Source: Erythrocercus mccallii (taxonomy: Eukaryota; Chordata; Aves; Passeriformes; Dicruridae). From it: DNA of 64,000 nt. Below are positions 11,935 through 22,213 of this stretch, piece after piece. The stretch covers positions 186,171 through 250,170 of the forward strand of contig VZRG01000300.1 in assembly GCA_013397435.1 (NCBI GenBank), given 5' to 3'. Position 1 is the first letter of the stretch. Each line of letters opens with the position of its first letter. The notes under the pieces are model-generated. The model searched no databases and was not told where the DNA came from. It saw only the letters and a program-made list of their open reading frames with translations. The position numbers and the translations under genes were made by a program.

Positions 11935-12465
11935 GTCCCTGAGGGGCAGGAGGGGGGCGCGGGGTCCCTGAGGGCCGGCGGAGCTCTGGGCAGGGGTCCC
12001 TCAAGCCTGGGGGGGGGCTGCGAGAGAGGTCCCTCGAGGCTGGAGGAGCCCTGAGCGGGGGTCCCTCAGGGCTGGGGGGGATCTGATGGGGGTCCCTCAG
12101 GGCTCCGGAGAGCTGTAAGCGGGGATCGTTCAGGACTGGGGGTCTGTGAACGGGGATCCTTCGGGGCTGGAGGGGCTGTGAACGAGGGTCCCTCAGAGAT
12201 GGCGGCACGGTGGGGAGAGGTTCCTGAGGGGTCTGTGAGGGGGTCGCTCAGGGCTGGCGCCACGATGCGGGAGCTCCTTCAGGGCTGGTGAGGCTGTGAG
12301 GGGAGTCCCTCACCGCGCAGCGTGAGAGGCACTGTGGGGATGTCACAGTACAAAGGGGGACCCCCACAAGGCTGGGAGAGAGTCCCTCACAGCATGAGGG
12401 GCGTGTGGGGGTCTCACGGAGTGAGGGACGCTGTGGAGGGGTCCCCAAAAGCCCTTAGAGCAGAA
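11935..12465 (+). repeat. Degenerate ~31-bp G-rich minisatellite in the island
   Basis: A core like GTCCCTCAGGGCTGG recurs at 11935, 11964, 11996, 12029, 12061, 12092, 12124, 12155, 12188, 12219, 12243, 12273 and 12305, then less clearly at 12341, 12382, 12411 and 12441. The spacing is 29-33 bp almost throughout, with one short unit of 24 bp. Units differ enough that the array is old. The + strand is G-rich with runs of 5 to 9 G, so G-quadruplexes or R-loops in the transcribed region are plausible. It lies in what would be exon 1 or the start of intron 1. The period is near three helical turns. Confidence 0.75.
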
Positions 12466-12538
12466 GGGCTGTGGTGGCAGATGGTGCCCAGGTGCTGCTG
12501 ACAGGCTCCAGCCTTCCTGTCCTCCCTCCTGCATCCAG

Positions 12539-12691
12539 CAAGGATCCTGAGACCCTCTTGTCCCACCTGTGGATCCGGGACAAGCGTTTCAGCGACCATC
12601 ACGTCCACCCTGGATGGTGCAGCCCCATTTTTCCCTCTCTGAGGCAGTGCCTGAGTCGTGGTCCTTGTGGATCTTCCTGGGGTTCTGCCTT
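12539..12691 (+). other. Candidate second exon, product unknown
   Basis: A strong acceptor, with a pyrimidine-rich run ending TGCATCCAG, precedes 153 nt that stay open in one frame. The translation begins KDPETLLSHLWIRDKRFSD, which reads like real protein. The donor is CCTT|GTGAGG with the intron starting at 12692. In this frame the next stop follows within a few bases of the donor. It lies just past the minisatellite, at a distance fitting a first-intron/exon-2 arrangement, and is on the same strand as the inferred promoter direction. The donor is only moderate and I recognise no domain. It may be untranslated, part of a lncRNA, or chance. Confidence 0.3.
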
Positions 12692-13230
12692 GTGAGGTGG
12701 TGAGGACAGCAAGGACAAGGCTGCCCTCGTTCTGGGCTTCTTAGTGTGGCTGGTATTGCGCTCCTGTGAGTTATTTGCTAAAGTTCAGGTCCGTGTTATT
12801 ATTTTTTCCCAGCTGTTTTCCCCACATGAGGTCTCTTCTTGCTCAAGAAACAGCGGGGTCTTTACCGAAAATTATACCTGTGTGGCTATAATAATAACTT
12901 AATGCCAACGGGCTAATGCCTCATTACGCTGGTCCAAACCCAAACAATTGGGAGCCTGAAGGGGCTGGAAATGGTTCAAGTGGTATTAAGGATTCACAGA
13001 CATGCTGAGAAGCACTTTAGATAAGCTGTTCTGTTGCTTTGTGTGTGTTAAAATCCAAACATTGACCAATTTCTGACCTCTTGTTGCTTTTACATGAGTC
13101 TGATAGACCGTGTGTGTTGATACCATGATATGATAACTTGCCTTTAAAGTACCTGAGTTTTTTGTGCTGCAAGCCTGATAGGTGTGTGAAGAAGTAACTT
13201 TGTTTCCTGAGAGGAGTGTCACATGCAGGT

Positions 13231-13275
13231 GATTATCTTAGATATTTCTGTTCTCATGGAGAAATCTAAGATATC
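13231..13275 (+). repeat. Imperfect hairpin, ~15-bp stem
   Basis: GATTATCTTAGATATTTC (13231-13248) pairs with GAAATCTAAGATATC (13261-13275), leaving a 12-nt loop and small bulges. The stem does not extend, so it is shorter than typical miRNA precursors. Confidence 0.45.
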
Positions 13276-14936
13276 CGAGATAGTAACATCTTGGAACGTG
13301 GGTTGGCGGGTTTTATCAAGTACTGAGTAATCTTAAACTCGTTTCTATGCAGAAATAGCATCAGAAATGAACCACAGTCTGATTATGTGATGATGGGGAG
13401 AGAGATTCATCTCCCCCTGACAAATCCCTTAACTTCACATACCATCTGAGAGCCCAGTTGTTATCATGCAGTGTTATCTGTGCCCACTCAGGCCTTTGGG
13501 ATGCCTCTGTTTTTCCATTTCTCGTTCCAGAAATGGGAGTTTGCATGGGTTCAGCTCGTTGTTCAGGGATTCTGGAATAGGGGTAATTGCCTGCCTTCAT
13601 TGAGCAAATTTTTCCAGCAGCTCAGCTGTGGTACAGACAGTTCTTAAACTTCTTGATGTTGTGTTGCAGAAGGGAAGTCCAGAGAAGTTTTCTGGAATTC
13701 TCTGATTTTTCAAGTGGGGGCTGTTAACTCTCATGTTTGTTTACACGTGACGATGGATTTTGGCAGTTGTCAAGTCAGAGCAAAAGCAGCAAATGCTGGG
13801 AACAAGTAAAACATGATTGTGGAATTGCCTTCACTTAGGCTGGGTCTCAATGATACGTGGCAACATCGTTGTTTATGTGCTATTCAGATGGGCTGGGAAA
13901 AATCATCATAATCATCATCTTCCCTTGAATATTGGTGGATCTCTGGGACTGTTTAGCTGATGAGTTGGATGTTGTTGATGCATTCCCAAGTTTTGTTTGC
14001 TTATGGGAAGCCAGAGCCCTTCCTGAGCTTGCTTCCCATGACTGTTAATTCTTGAAATGCCGTGACACCTTCAGCTTAAATTGTACTTTGTCTCTCTCCT
14101 TCTGGCCTTGTATATTTTGTGTGTATTTGGTTTTTTTTTCCCTTCCAGCCTCTGATTTTTTTTTCTCCTTACTCTTTGACTCCTGTCACCTCTCCCAGTT
14201 GCCTTGCCTGTTTTCCCAGGGCATTCCTCATGCTGCCCACAGTAATGTTTTCACCAGGCTGGGAATTGCAGCTAACCACAGATGTTACCTGTTTGATGCC
14301 AAGGTCACGGTAGCCCTTTGTGAATTGGGTCCTGGTCTAGAGACAATTTTTCTTCTTTGGAGACCCCACGAAACAGTGAACTGGAACAGACTTCATGCTC
14401 ATTGGCTCCTGTCTTATCACCAGAGATTTTTCCTGCAATCTGTCCTAAATACTTTTATTTTTTGAGAAGGAGCAGACTGTGAACATTTTGAAGCAGTTCC
14501 TAACTATAGGATTTTAACTCAGGGTGGAATATTTGGTGTTACTCCTAGTGAGTGGGATTCCTGTGTCTTAACCACCCAACAAGCACAATATTGGGGTTTT
14601 TTTGTTTCTTTTCACGTGAAAAAGACAAAGGTAACTCATAGGCTTGTTTAGATATGCCACTCTATACTTACACATGAAAAGACAAAAAAGTGTTGCTGCT
14701 GCTGTGTGGCTTGACAGTGGGGAGAGCATTCCCATGGGATTTGGAGAATGCAGCTGAGGCCTCCAGTTGTCTCCTACAACCCGTGCTGACACAGGCTGTG
14801 CTCACTGGGCTAAAGCTAGCACGGGTTTGAGCTGCAGTTGTGGGGCTGCAAACCTCAAAAGCAGAGTTTTCTCCTCGGAGAACACTTGAAAGTGCTGTTT
14901 ACTGGGCCTTGTCGTGGTTGAGTTTGGCTCTTGCAG

Positions 14937-15126
14937 CTCAGCCGGCTCCTTGGCACATGCAAATCGTGCTGGTGGATGCTGCCTGAGAAAAGGTGCAAAG
15001 CCAGTTTGAGGTTTTGGGGTTTGTTTCGGAAGGATAAAGACAGAAGCATGTGCGGCTCCGTGGCTTGCAGCTCATCGATCCCCGGGCTGCCTGGGCGTAG
15101 GAAGCCTCTGAGCGCTGGCCCACCAG
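14937..15126 (+). other. Candidate exon or conserved element with octamer site
   Basis: The acceptor TTGGCTCTTGCAG and donor CCACCAG|GTAAAT flank 190 nt that are open in one frame (63 codons plus one base, phase 0 to 1). The peptide is Cys- and Arg-rich with no domain I know. CpG is denser than in the surroundings (about nine). A perfect POU octamer ATGCAAAT lies at 14957-14964. The segment ends 140 bp before a CR1 copy. A conserved enhancer is as likely as an exon; the opposite strand is also open for part of the way, which weakens the coding case. Confidence 0.28.
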
Positions 15127-15267
15127 GTAAATTGATGTTATTACGGCACTTGCAGGGCCAGTTTTGAAGTGCAAATTGAAATCCCCGTTTCTGTGAAGTC
15201 ATTGCTGTTTGTTAATTGATGCCTGTTACCGGCAGGAGCAGTTTAGAGGTCTGACTAATTCATCTCG

Positions 15268-15514
15268 GATGAAAGAGGGCAGGTTTAGGTTAGATTTTAG
15301 GAAAGAATTCTTTGCTGGGAGGGTGGGGAGGCTCTGGCACAGGATGCCCAGAGAAACTGTGGCTGCCCCTGGATCCCTGGAAGTATCCAAGGCCAGGTTG
15401 GACAGGGCTTGGAGCAACCTGGGATAGTGGAAAGTGTCCCTGCTCATGGCAGGGGATGGAATAGGATGAGCTTTAAGGCCCCTCCTAACCCAAACCATTC
15501 TGGGATTTGATGAT
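15268..15514 (+). mobile_element. CR1 LINE fragment, 5'-truncated
   Basis: Sense-strand CR1 3' end: the 'aggtttaggttagatttt' start, a 'cccagagaaactgtggctgcccc' block, 'aacctgggatagtggaaagtgtccc', and a tail 'aacccaaaccattctggga'. It begins 140 bp after the exon-like segment ending at 15126. Confidence 0.92.
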
Positions 15515-16572
15515 CTGTCCCTGCTAATTGGTGGTAAATGGATAATGGTTTCTCAGGGCTATGTTGACATAACCAATAACACTACAGAGTGAGCTGTTCC
15601 TCAAGGGTAAAATCGAGTGAAATACAGAAAATTGAAACTTATAAATCAATCAAATCCATCCTGTAGCTTTTGTTTGGGTGGGACGGAACCCTAAACCTCC
15701 AAACCAGCATCTACTGCTAAATTGTAGCCACTAATGGACATAAGGACTATTTTAAAGTGCATATTCTTAATGAGTCTCAGAATTTCTGGCCTTACACTCA
15801 GCTTCTTAAATTATTTGAATCTTGTTGCCTGGAGTCGGGGAATGTTTTCTCTCTGCTATCTTCTGCCCTCCCCTTTCCCTGTGAATTTTGGTGCATTAAG
15901 GAAATGTACCACTTTTCTAATGCAAATGCCTGCCTGAGAGTGGTATCAGAACATGGGATTAACCCACGGATTCTAAGAAACACTTTCAAGTTTCTTGGAA
16001 TAGAAAATGTTAAGAACATTTCCCAGTGCAGAAGTAACATTTTTATTCCACTACTTTGCACAGTGCCCAGCTGCTTGGTCTTTTACCTGTCTTGTCTCGT
16101 AAAATGCTTTATTTTATGCTTCAAAATACTTCCAGGTATCTTCTCATCTGGCTTTAATCTTAGGGACAGTGGCAGTGCAGGTAGCCTGAGGTTTGTTTTC
16201 CTTCCTGTTGTGTTTTGGTACTGGCATTGCCTGAAGTGTGGATTCCAACATCTGCCTGTGGATGAGCTGTTTTCCTGTTCAGTGCTACCCTTCAGTGCAA
16301 CACAGTCATCTCAAATCTGTGCTGGAATATTTGGCATCGATGGATTCATCTGGAAGTGAGTTCTATTTGTTTAAAGGCCACAATGCCATGGAGCAGGAAA
16401 TGCATTGCTCTGCATTGCCTTCCTCGGGGAACACTTCTTGTCAGGTTGGGTACTTTGTAAATGCAAACAAAGAGATGATGAATTCCAGTTTGGACACTTA
16501 ATGTGGAAATTCTCCTCTGCTTATAAAAACAATACAATTAAAGCATCCAACGTCCTCCATTACACTGTCCCA

Positions 16573-16971
16573 TCAACACACCTCCATTTCCAACGCGAAG
16601 AGCTTTCCTTTTCCCCTTCCCACACGTACCCCACCTTCTGGGCTTGGGTTTGATGGAATTGAGCACATCACTGAACGTGGGAAAGGCTTCTTTCTCTTTT
16701 CCACCCGCGATCCAGTGCCTCCGCATCGTACGTAACGCCGGGGCGCTTGGGGCGGGGATTCGTACACGTCTTTTAGCGCTTCTATTACGGGCACGAGGAA
16801 GTCATTATGCTGCAGGTCTGCTCTGCGTAGGCACTTAGTGGGAAGTGATGTGTTCTGGATCGTGTTGGTGTGGAGTGGAGGATATGCTGGGGAGTGCTGC
16901 CGACACGCAGATGATGCCTGGAAAAGGTTGGCGTGGAAGCGTTGGAGCTTGTGACGAGAAGAAGCTGCCAA
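16573..16971 (-). other. Reading frame over an isolated CpG-dense patch
   Basis: The - strand is open for 132 codons across a 120-bp patch (16706-16828) holding about 15 CpGs. The part over the patch reads LQHNDFLVPVIEALKDVY and continues with an Arg/Pro-rich stretch, ending in a Gly/Lys-rich tail. Codon choice there is more coding-like than in neighbouring DNA. Upstream on the - strand TTCCCACTAAG could be an acceptor; donors are weak (GCGG|GTGGAA, AGAAG|GTGGGG). No family is recognised. Alternatives are a small unmethylated regulatory island or a retrocopy fragment. Confidence 0.2.
16706..16828. promoter_or_regulatory. Small isolated CpG-dense patch
   Basis: About 15 CpG in 120 bp, including CGTACG and GCGC steps, inside CpG-poor DNA. 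In vertebrate genomes such density survives where DNA is unmethylated or under selection. No recognised repeat covers it. It could be an orphan CpG island, an enhancer, or a coding exon on the - strand. Confidence 0.45.
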
Positions 16972-17420
16972 ACAAGTGGGGAGCCTCGGAGTTGAGAGCA
17001 GAGCCTAAATATATAGAGTAATGCTGTGAGCCCCTTCCTAAGGGGTCTGGAAAGGCTAAGCAGAGTCCTGAATTCTCGACCAGAGCCTTGCTGTCTGCAG
17101 GGAAACTTGTGAGGGTCTGCAAGTAAAATAGGTTGGAAACCTTTGATATAAGTGCAGCAGTGACATCAAAGCTGTGATGTGTGACCAGCAGGTGGACAGA
17201 AGTTAGGACAGTATGATCTTGTCTTCCTCATTTAGAGGTAATTTGGTGGCCATGTGATACAGGAGCCCCTTGACTCCCATTGTACATCTAATAATACATG
17301 TCAGGGAATAGGTTAGCATCGTTCTCAGATAATTAATAAAGATAGCACTTCCGTAGCAAATAGTAAGGTAAAAGAAAAAACAACCAATGCATTGTTTAGC
17401 TAAGATATTTCTTTCCTTAG

Positions 17421-17551
17421 GCATCTCTCCTGGGAAGACCTTGGTGTTTGTAGATGAATCTGACGCCTACCTGGCGTACCTTCATTTTAATGTGGGGATT
17501 GAGGAGGAGCCAGCTATCGGAAAAGCAGCCAGAGATGGATGCCTTGGAAAG
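17421..17551 (+). other. Candidate exon or conserved element, product unknown
   Basis: The acceptor TTTCTTTCCTTAG leads into 131 nt open in one frame (2 nt plus 43 codons), ending AAAG|GTGCCA. The peptide contains PGKTLVFVDESDAYLAYLHF and reads protein-like, and base composition is richer than the AT-rich flank. The donor is weak; without it the frame continues to a stop at 17584. PGKT alone is not enough to call a P-loop. It is on the same strand as the promoter and the 33-kb exon. No family is recognised. Confidence 0.27.
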
Positions 17552-19238
17552 GTGCCACTAATTACTGTGGCGTCTGACAATTAGCTGTTAAGCCTTTCCT
17601 TGCAAAGTTCTCAACGGTGCATCCCAAAACAAAAACAAGGACCTGGAGAAAGGGGAGAGCTGTCCTTGTAGGGATCTTGTAGGGTGGTTGTTAAAAGCAG
17701 AAGGTGGAGCTGATTCTGAGGTGGTTCCCTTCCGGCAGAGCAGGTGAGATTTGATGGACCCAGAAGCAGTTTGGTTTCTTTGCTGCTGGGCTCTATTGTA
17801 GTCTGTGCTTTGTTGTAGTCTGCAAATTTCTTACACTCCTTACCTTTAAAACACATTCGAGGCTGCCATTCTTCATGGGGAAAGCTGTAAATCAGTAACA
17901 TCTGCAAAGTGTCATTGTTGATGTTAATCTGAGAATTATTAACAAAAACCAAGACGTAATAAAAAAAGATTCAAAGAAATCTTGCATTTGGTTTCTTGCA
18001 TTTGCCTCCAGGGTCTTCTGACTCTGTTTTTACTTTGTGGCAATGATGAATAGCATCAAACCTTTTGCCAGTGTCTCAAGGGTGTAGTTAGTTAGGAGTA
18101 ACGATTGAGCTGGAGCTGGCAGGTATCTCAGGGTTTTTGTACACAAGCTGATCTCCCCCCCATCCCTCAGGGATCAGACCTGCTCTTTCTCTGGAAATTA
18201 CTTTTACGTTGTTGGGACAATAATGATTTTGATTAGAAAGGCCAAGCTGCAGAATTATTTCTCCCTTGTCAAACGAGATGTCGGGGAAGATGGTTTTGCA
18301 TACACTGTTTCGCTGAGCTTGTGTTTCAGGTGACATTGCTCAGGCGGCAGTGCCAGGAGCATCTTCGTGGGTAGTTTATACCAGCATGACCCAGGCTTTG
18401 CTCTGACTTGTGTCTCTGTATAATTCCATTGCCTTGGAAGGAGTGACCTGGAATCTGCAGACAGATCTGGCGCCTGTTTCCGTGTGCATCTCTGATCTCT
18501 GCTGCGTGCGCCGACACGCGAGCCTTGGGTTCCAGCAGCTCTCCCTGGGACAGAAAGTGGCAGCTGTTTGACAAATGCAATGGAGCAAGTGTTATAAAAA
18601 GAACCAAAGTGAATTTCCTCTCCTCAAAACTGATTAAAGCAGGAGCAGTATTGGCAATGCTTCTTTTGAGCTTGGTGTTCCTGTGCAGGGGAGTCTCGCT
18701 TGGACACTTTGCTGTCCTTATATCTATTCTTAGCCTGTTTACCAAAAGCTGTTGTATGTGCATCAAGAGATCTCCCTGTTAAGACTGTTTGTGTGTTTAT
18801 GTGGAGTCTTTTGAGGAGAGAGGGGATTATATCCAAGCTTTTCTGTCACCTCCTCCTGCTTCTGTGCTTTATAACTGCTCAGGAAATACAGGTTAACGTT
18901 TCCATAGTATCTGAGTATATCGCAGAGTGTCTGTGAGGCAGGGAAGTACTGCCTGGTACTTGTTAACACTGACCTTCAAATTTGAGATTTGTGACATAGT
19001 TGAACTGATTTCACAGCTTGCTGCTAGTAGGGGTGGTCTTGGTTCTTCTCCCTCTCTCAGCTCTGCGGTCCCTGTCTTTCAGATGATGCCTCAGTGAAGT
19101 GATTCAATTTGAAAATCCAAGAGCAAACTGACTGAGGAATTTTTGGTAGGAGATGGGGAGTCCCCTCAGTGGTAGGGAGCACAAGGCAAGGGCTGGTGCC
19201 CTGGGAGGTTTCACGCTGGAGTGTCCTTGGAGGGGGAT

Positions 19239-19890
19239 CAGAGAACAGTGTAGGTTGGAAAAGCACTTGGAGATCGTGGAGTCCAACCATCCTCCAGCAC
19301 TGCCAATGCCACCACTGACCCCAAGGGCCACATCCACACTGCTTTTAAATCCCTCCAGGGATGGCGACTCCACCACTGCCCTGGGCAGCTGTGCCAGGGC
19401 TGGACAACCCTTTAAGTGAAGAAATTAATCCTGAATCTCCCCTGGCACAGCTTAAGGCCATTCCTTTCATCCTGTCCCTGTTCCCTGGAAGCAGAGCCCG
19501 ATTCTTCCTGGCTTCCCCCTTCTGTCAGGGAATTCCAGAGAGGGAAAAGTTCCCCCCTGAGCCTCCTTTTCTCCAGGCTGAGCCCCTTCCCCAGCTCCCT
19601 CAGCCTCTCCTGGTGCTCCAGCCCCTTCCCCAGCTCTGTTCCCTTCCCTGCACACGCTCCAGCCGCTCCGTGTCCTTCTTGTCCCAGAGCTGTCCCCAGC
19701 ACTGGAGGTGCCCCAGCAGAGCCAGCACAGGGGACGGGCACTGCCCTGGCCCTGCTGCCACCCCAGAGCTGGGACAAGTCAGATGCCACTGACCTCTCTG
19801 CCTACCTGGGCACACCTGGGCTCATGGCCACCTGCCCGTGGGCCACCTCCCCCAGGTCCTTTTCCAGCAGCTTTCCAGCCTTCCCCTGGC
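19239..19890 (-). mobile_element. CR1 LINE, longest copy, with ORF2 end remnant
   Basis: About 650 bp on the - strand, covering the 3' UTR and the degraded end of the CR1 ORF2 (endonuclease/reverse transcriptase protein). On the - strand, fragments such as LSLEKRRLRGE and DKKDTERLERVQ match the conserved C-terminal end of avian CR1 ORF2, but the frame is broken by shifts between them, so it is dead. The + strand order is the 'gtaggttggaaaagcacttgg' tail, the 3' UTR, then ORF2-derived sequence up to the 'cacctcccccaggtcc' block. It carries an Ala/Pro-rich spurious + frame. Confidence 0.92.
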
Positions 19891-20980
19891 AGTCATGGGA
19901 GTGGCTGAGCTTGGGCAGGTGAGAAGTGGGCAGTGGGACAGTGCCACAGCCACTGTGCTGTGTCAGGGAGCGGCCCCAGCACCCTTTTATCTTCCCAGAG
20001 TGTGCTCAGGACCAAGGAGGGTGATTTAATGAAGCGTAACTCGTTCTACATGAACACGCTGAATGGACAAGAATAGTTGGCTGTTGTATATGACGATGAA
20101 GGTCACCAGAATCAGATGCTCATTTTTCAGCTCCTCGTTGCTGCTGGGTGCAGCAGAGCTTTGTGCTGACACAGGCAGTTCCTGTCAATGGGGCTGGAGT
20201 GGCACTGAGAGAAGAAAATGCCACGTTTTGAAGGTTCTTGGTAGCGGGACGACTGGAAAAATGCGTATGAAGTACAGATTTTTCAGACTTTGGGGCTTCC
20301 TTTTATTGCCTTTTTATTCTGATGTCTCCTAGCTATGAATTCTGCTTTTCTGTTTTGAGAAGTGAAATTAATAATCTCTCTTACTTCCTGTCCAGTGGGA
20401 AGGAATGTCCTCATCCTGGCCCAAGCTGAGCTGCAGATGAGACCTGTTTTGAGAACTGTTACACAAAAACAGAGAAAGAAGAAACAAACAATTCTCAATT
20501 CTCTTTGAAATGCAGTTTTAGTGGCTCCTTGGTAATTCATGCAATTATTTAATCGGCTGCACAATCCCTGGGATTGTTATTCTTTCCAGGTAATAACTGA
20601 AGCAGTAAAGATATCTTGTAAATTGAAAAAAAAAAGAAAAAGAATTGGCATATGTTGTTTGCAGTACTGCGTTTTAGTAATTGTTTGAAATGACCTTTTG
20701 GAATCTCAGAGAGAAAATTTGTTTGCTTGACTTTCTCCCAGATCAGCTCCTGGCAATCTCGATATAGAGCAAAATTGAGTTGTTTTGAGTTTTTTAATTA
20801 CATTCTGACAGCAAAGGCTGTTTTTCTGTGTGCGTTACTGGGTTTTGCTTTTTTTAAAGGTTAAACTCTATTTGACAAGACTTCCACAGATGAAGTTTTT
20901 GAAACTTTTTGCTGTGGTTGTTTGCCTGGATTTTTTTTAAGCCAGAATTGCTTATCCTGGGTATTAGTACAAAATAAACA

Positions 20981-20996
20981 TTTATTTATTTATTTA
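20981..20996 (+). repeat. (TTTA)4
   Basis: Four perfect TTTA units in AT-rich DNA. Confidence 0.8.
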
Positions 20997-21242
20997 AGGA
21001 GAAAATTCTCGTTGCATTTTTGAATGTCTAGAGACGGGATGATGAAAGGTCTGTGGGTTTTTTGTTGATTTTATTTGTGGCTTTGCTTTGGTTTTGTGTT
21101 ATTTCTGGGTTCTGGCTTTTTTTTGTCTTTTTCAGCTTTAGAGGTTGTAATGTGATGAGATCATAAAACCAGGTTTAGAGAAAGGAAGAAAACTTTTTTG
21201 TTTTAACAAAGTCTTAGCAGAGTTCTTGTGAAATCTAATTCC

Positions 21243-22001
21243 TCAATGCAACTGGGTTGTTGTCAGAGCCCACTGTGGGTTTGGTTTTGATATTGGAAAA
21301 TGTCCAATATCTGAGGACCTTGCTCCACACCAGTGCTGTGTGAAACATGCTCTTCTCAGGGATGACACCAATGGTTCTTCCTTTCTTCCCTTTCGAAAAT
21401 TCTGCCATTTTTCCACTTTAAAATCGGACAACCCTTGAGAGCAAAGGGTCAGAAGAACACCTTGTGTGAAATCTCTCAGCATTCCAGTTTTCCCATGAGA
21501 GCCCATTGCTCTGTGTGTTTTCTGGAGCTGCACTTGTTGAGGCTGTGAGAGCCTGGTCCTCCAAACGCAGCAAAGACAACTCTGTGAGAGCCGTGCCAAG
21601 GAGCGGGTGCTGCAAAATTCGGCTTCTGCCAACTTTGGAGAAAATTGATGGAGATCAACATCTCTCAAGGGAAAATTAAGCCTCCAAAATGAATGTCCAA
21701 GCTGGAACAGGACAACAGATGCCAGAAATATGTCCAGTAGCTCAGTTTGGAGTTTCCCTTCCTCTGAGGCTGATCCCTCAAGGCAGCGTGGTGTCCTGAA
21801 GGACTGAAACCTGGAATTGTTTCCACAGGGGGCAGAAATGACTGGAAGAATCGAATGAGACCCAGCCACAATGATCTGGAGCTGAGTGAGCAGCAGCCTG
21901 TGTGATTTTAGCCTCCTCATCAGGCTGGTTTTGCACATCCCGACTTGAAAAAGTAGGTTTTTCATCCATGGATATGAATAGACAAACCTGAGGGGCTCCA
22001 T
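21243..22001 (-). other. Longest open frame in the window, probably not a gene
   Basis: The frame has 252 codons on the - strand, beginning at ATG at 22001. The translation has no recognised domain, signal peptide or repeat, and shorter open stretches exist in the other - strand frames over the same DNA, which suggests a low-stop region rather than selection on one frame. No splice pattern, poly(A) tail or CR1 similarity was seen. It could be a remnant of an unfamiliar transposon or retrocopy. Confidence 0.12.
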
Positions 22002-22178
22002 ATTTCCTGCTAAATTTCAGATAAGATCTTTTACTGTTTGAACTTGCAAAGCAGATTAGGTGTGTGCTTCCCTGCTCACAGGGTTCCTGCAAAAAGCTTG
22101 ATCCACCCCTTCATTTAGTTGAGTCTGTTTGGAATGAACAATGTTCCTCAAGCTGTGAAGGCAAGAATGGTTTAGCTT

Positions 22179-22213
22179 TAAAAAAACAAAAAACAAACCA
22201 AAACCAAAAAACC
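22179..22213 (+). repeat. A/C-rich simple tract (CAAAA)n-like
   Basis: A-rich tract broken by single or paired C, for example AAACAAAAAACAAACC. Confidence 0.7.

Larger units (their letters stand above)
11220..12460 (+). promoter_or_regulatory. CpG-island promoter, probably transcribed rightwards
   Basis: This is the only long CpG-dense stretch in the window and contrasts sharply with CpG-poor flanks. Near its left edge are an ATGGCGGC YY1-like core at 11273, a GGCGGGAAA E2F-type site at 11337-11345 and an NRF1-like GCGCGTGCGCA at 11363-11373, followed by GC boxes and ETS-like TTCCGCC motifs at about 11460-11557. I saw no TATA box, as is usual for island promoters. From about 11650 the + strand is strongly G-rich; positive G skew downstream of the start site is typical of vertebrate island promoters, so I infer rightward transcription. 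Good donor-like sites follow: GAGAG|GTAGGA with the intron at 11764, and CCGG|GTAAGG with the intron at 11866. Short ATG frames at 11570 and 11704 close quickly, so exon 1 may be untranslated. The motifs suggest a broadly expressed or cell-cycle-linked gene, but the gene is not identified. A bidirectional promoter cannot be excluded. Confidence 0.85.

Noticed and set aside
11702..12208. 168-codon Pro-rich - strand frame in the island
   Set aside because: It is the complement of the G-rich minisatellite; the periodic Pro/Arg/Ser pattern is the DNA repeat translated, not a protein.
15757..16359. 200-codon + strand frame ending near a GAA|GTGAGT donor
   Set aside because: It is low-complexity Phe/Cys/Leu-rich translation of T-rich DNA with no acceptor of quality and no domain; the donor is probably a decoy.
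19361..19922. Pro/Ser/Leu-rich + strand frames of 143-168 codons
   Set aside because: They lie antisense to the CR1 copy at 19239-19890 and mirror its ORF2 and 3' UTR sequence.
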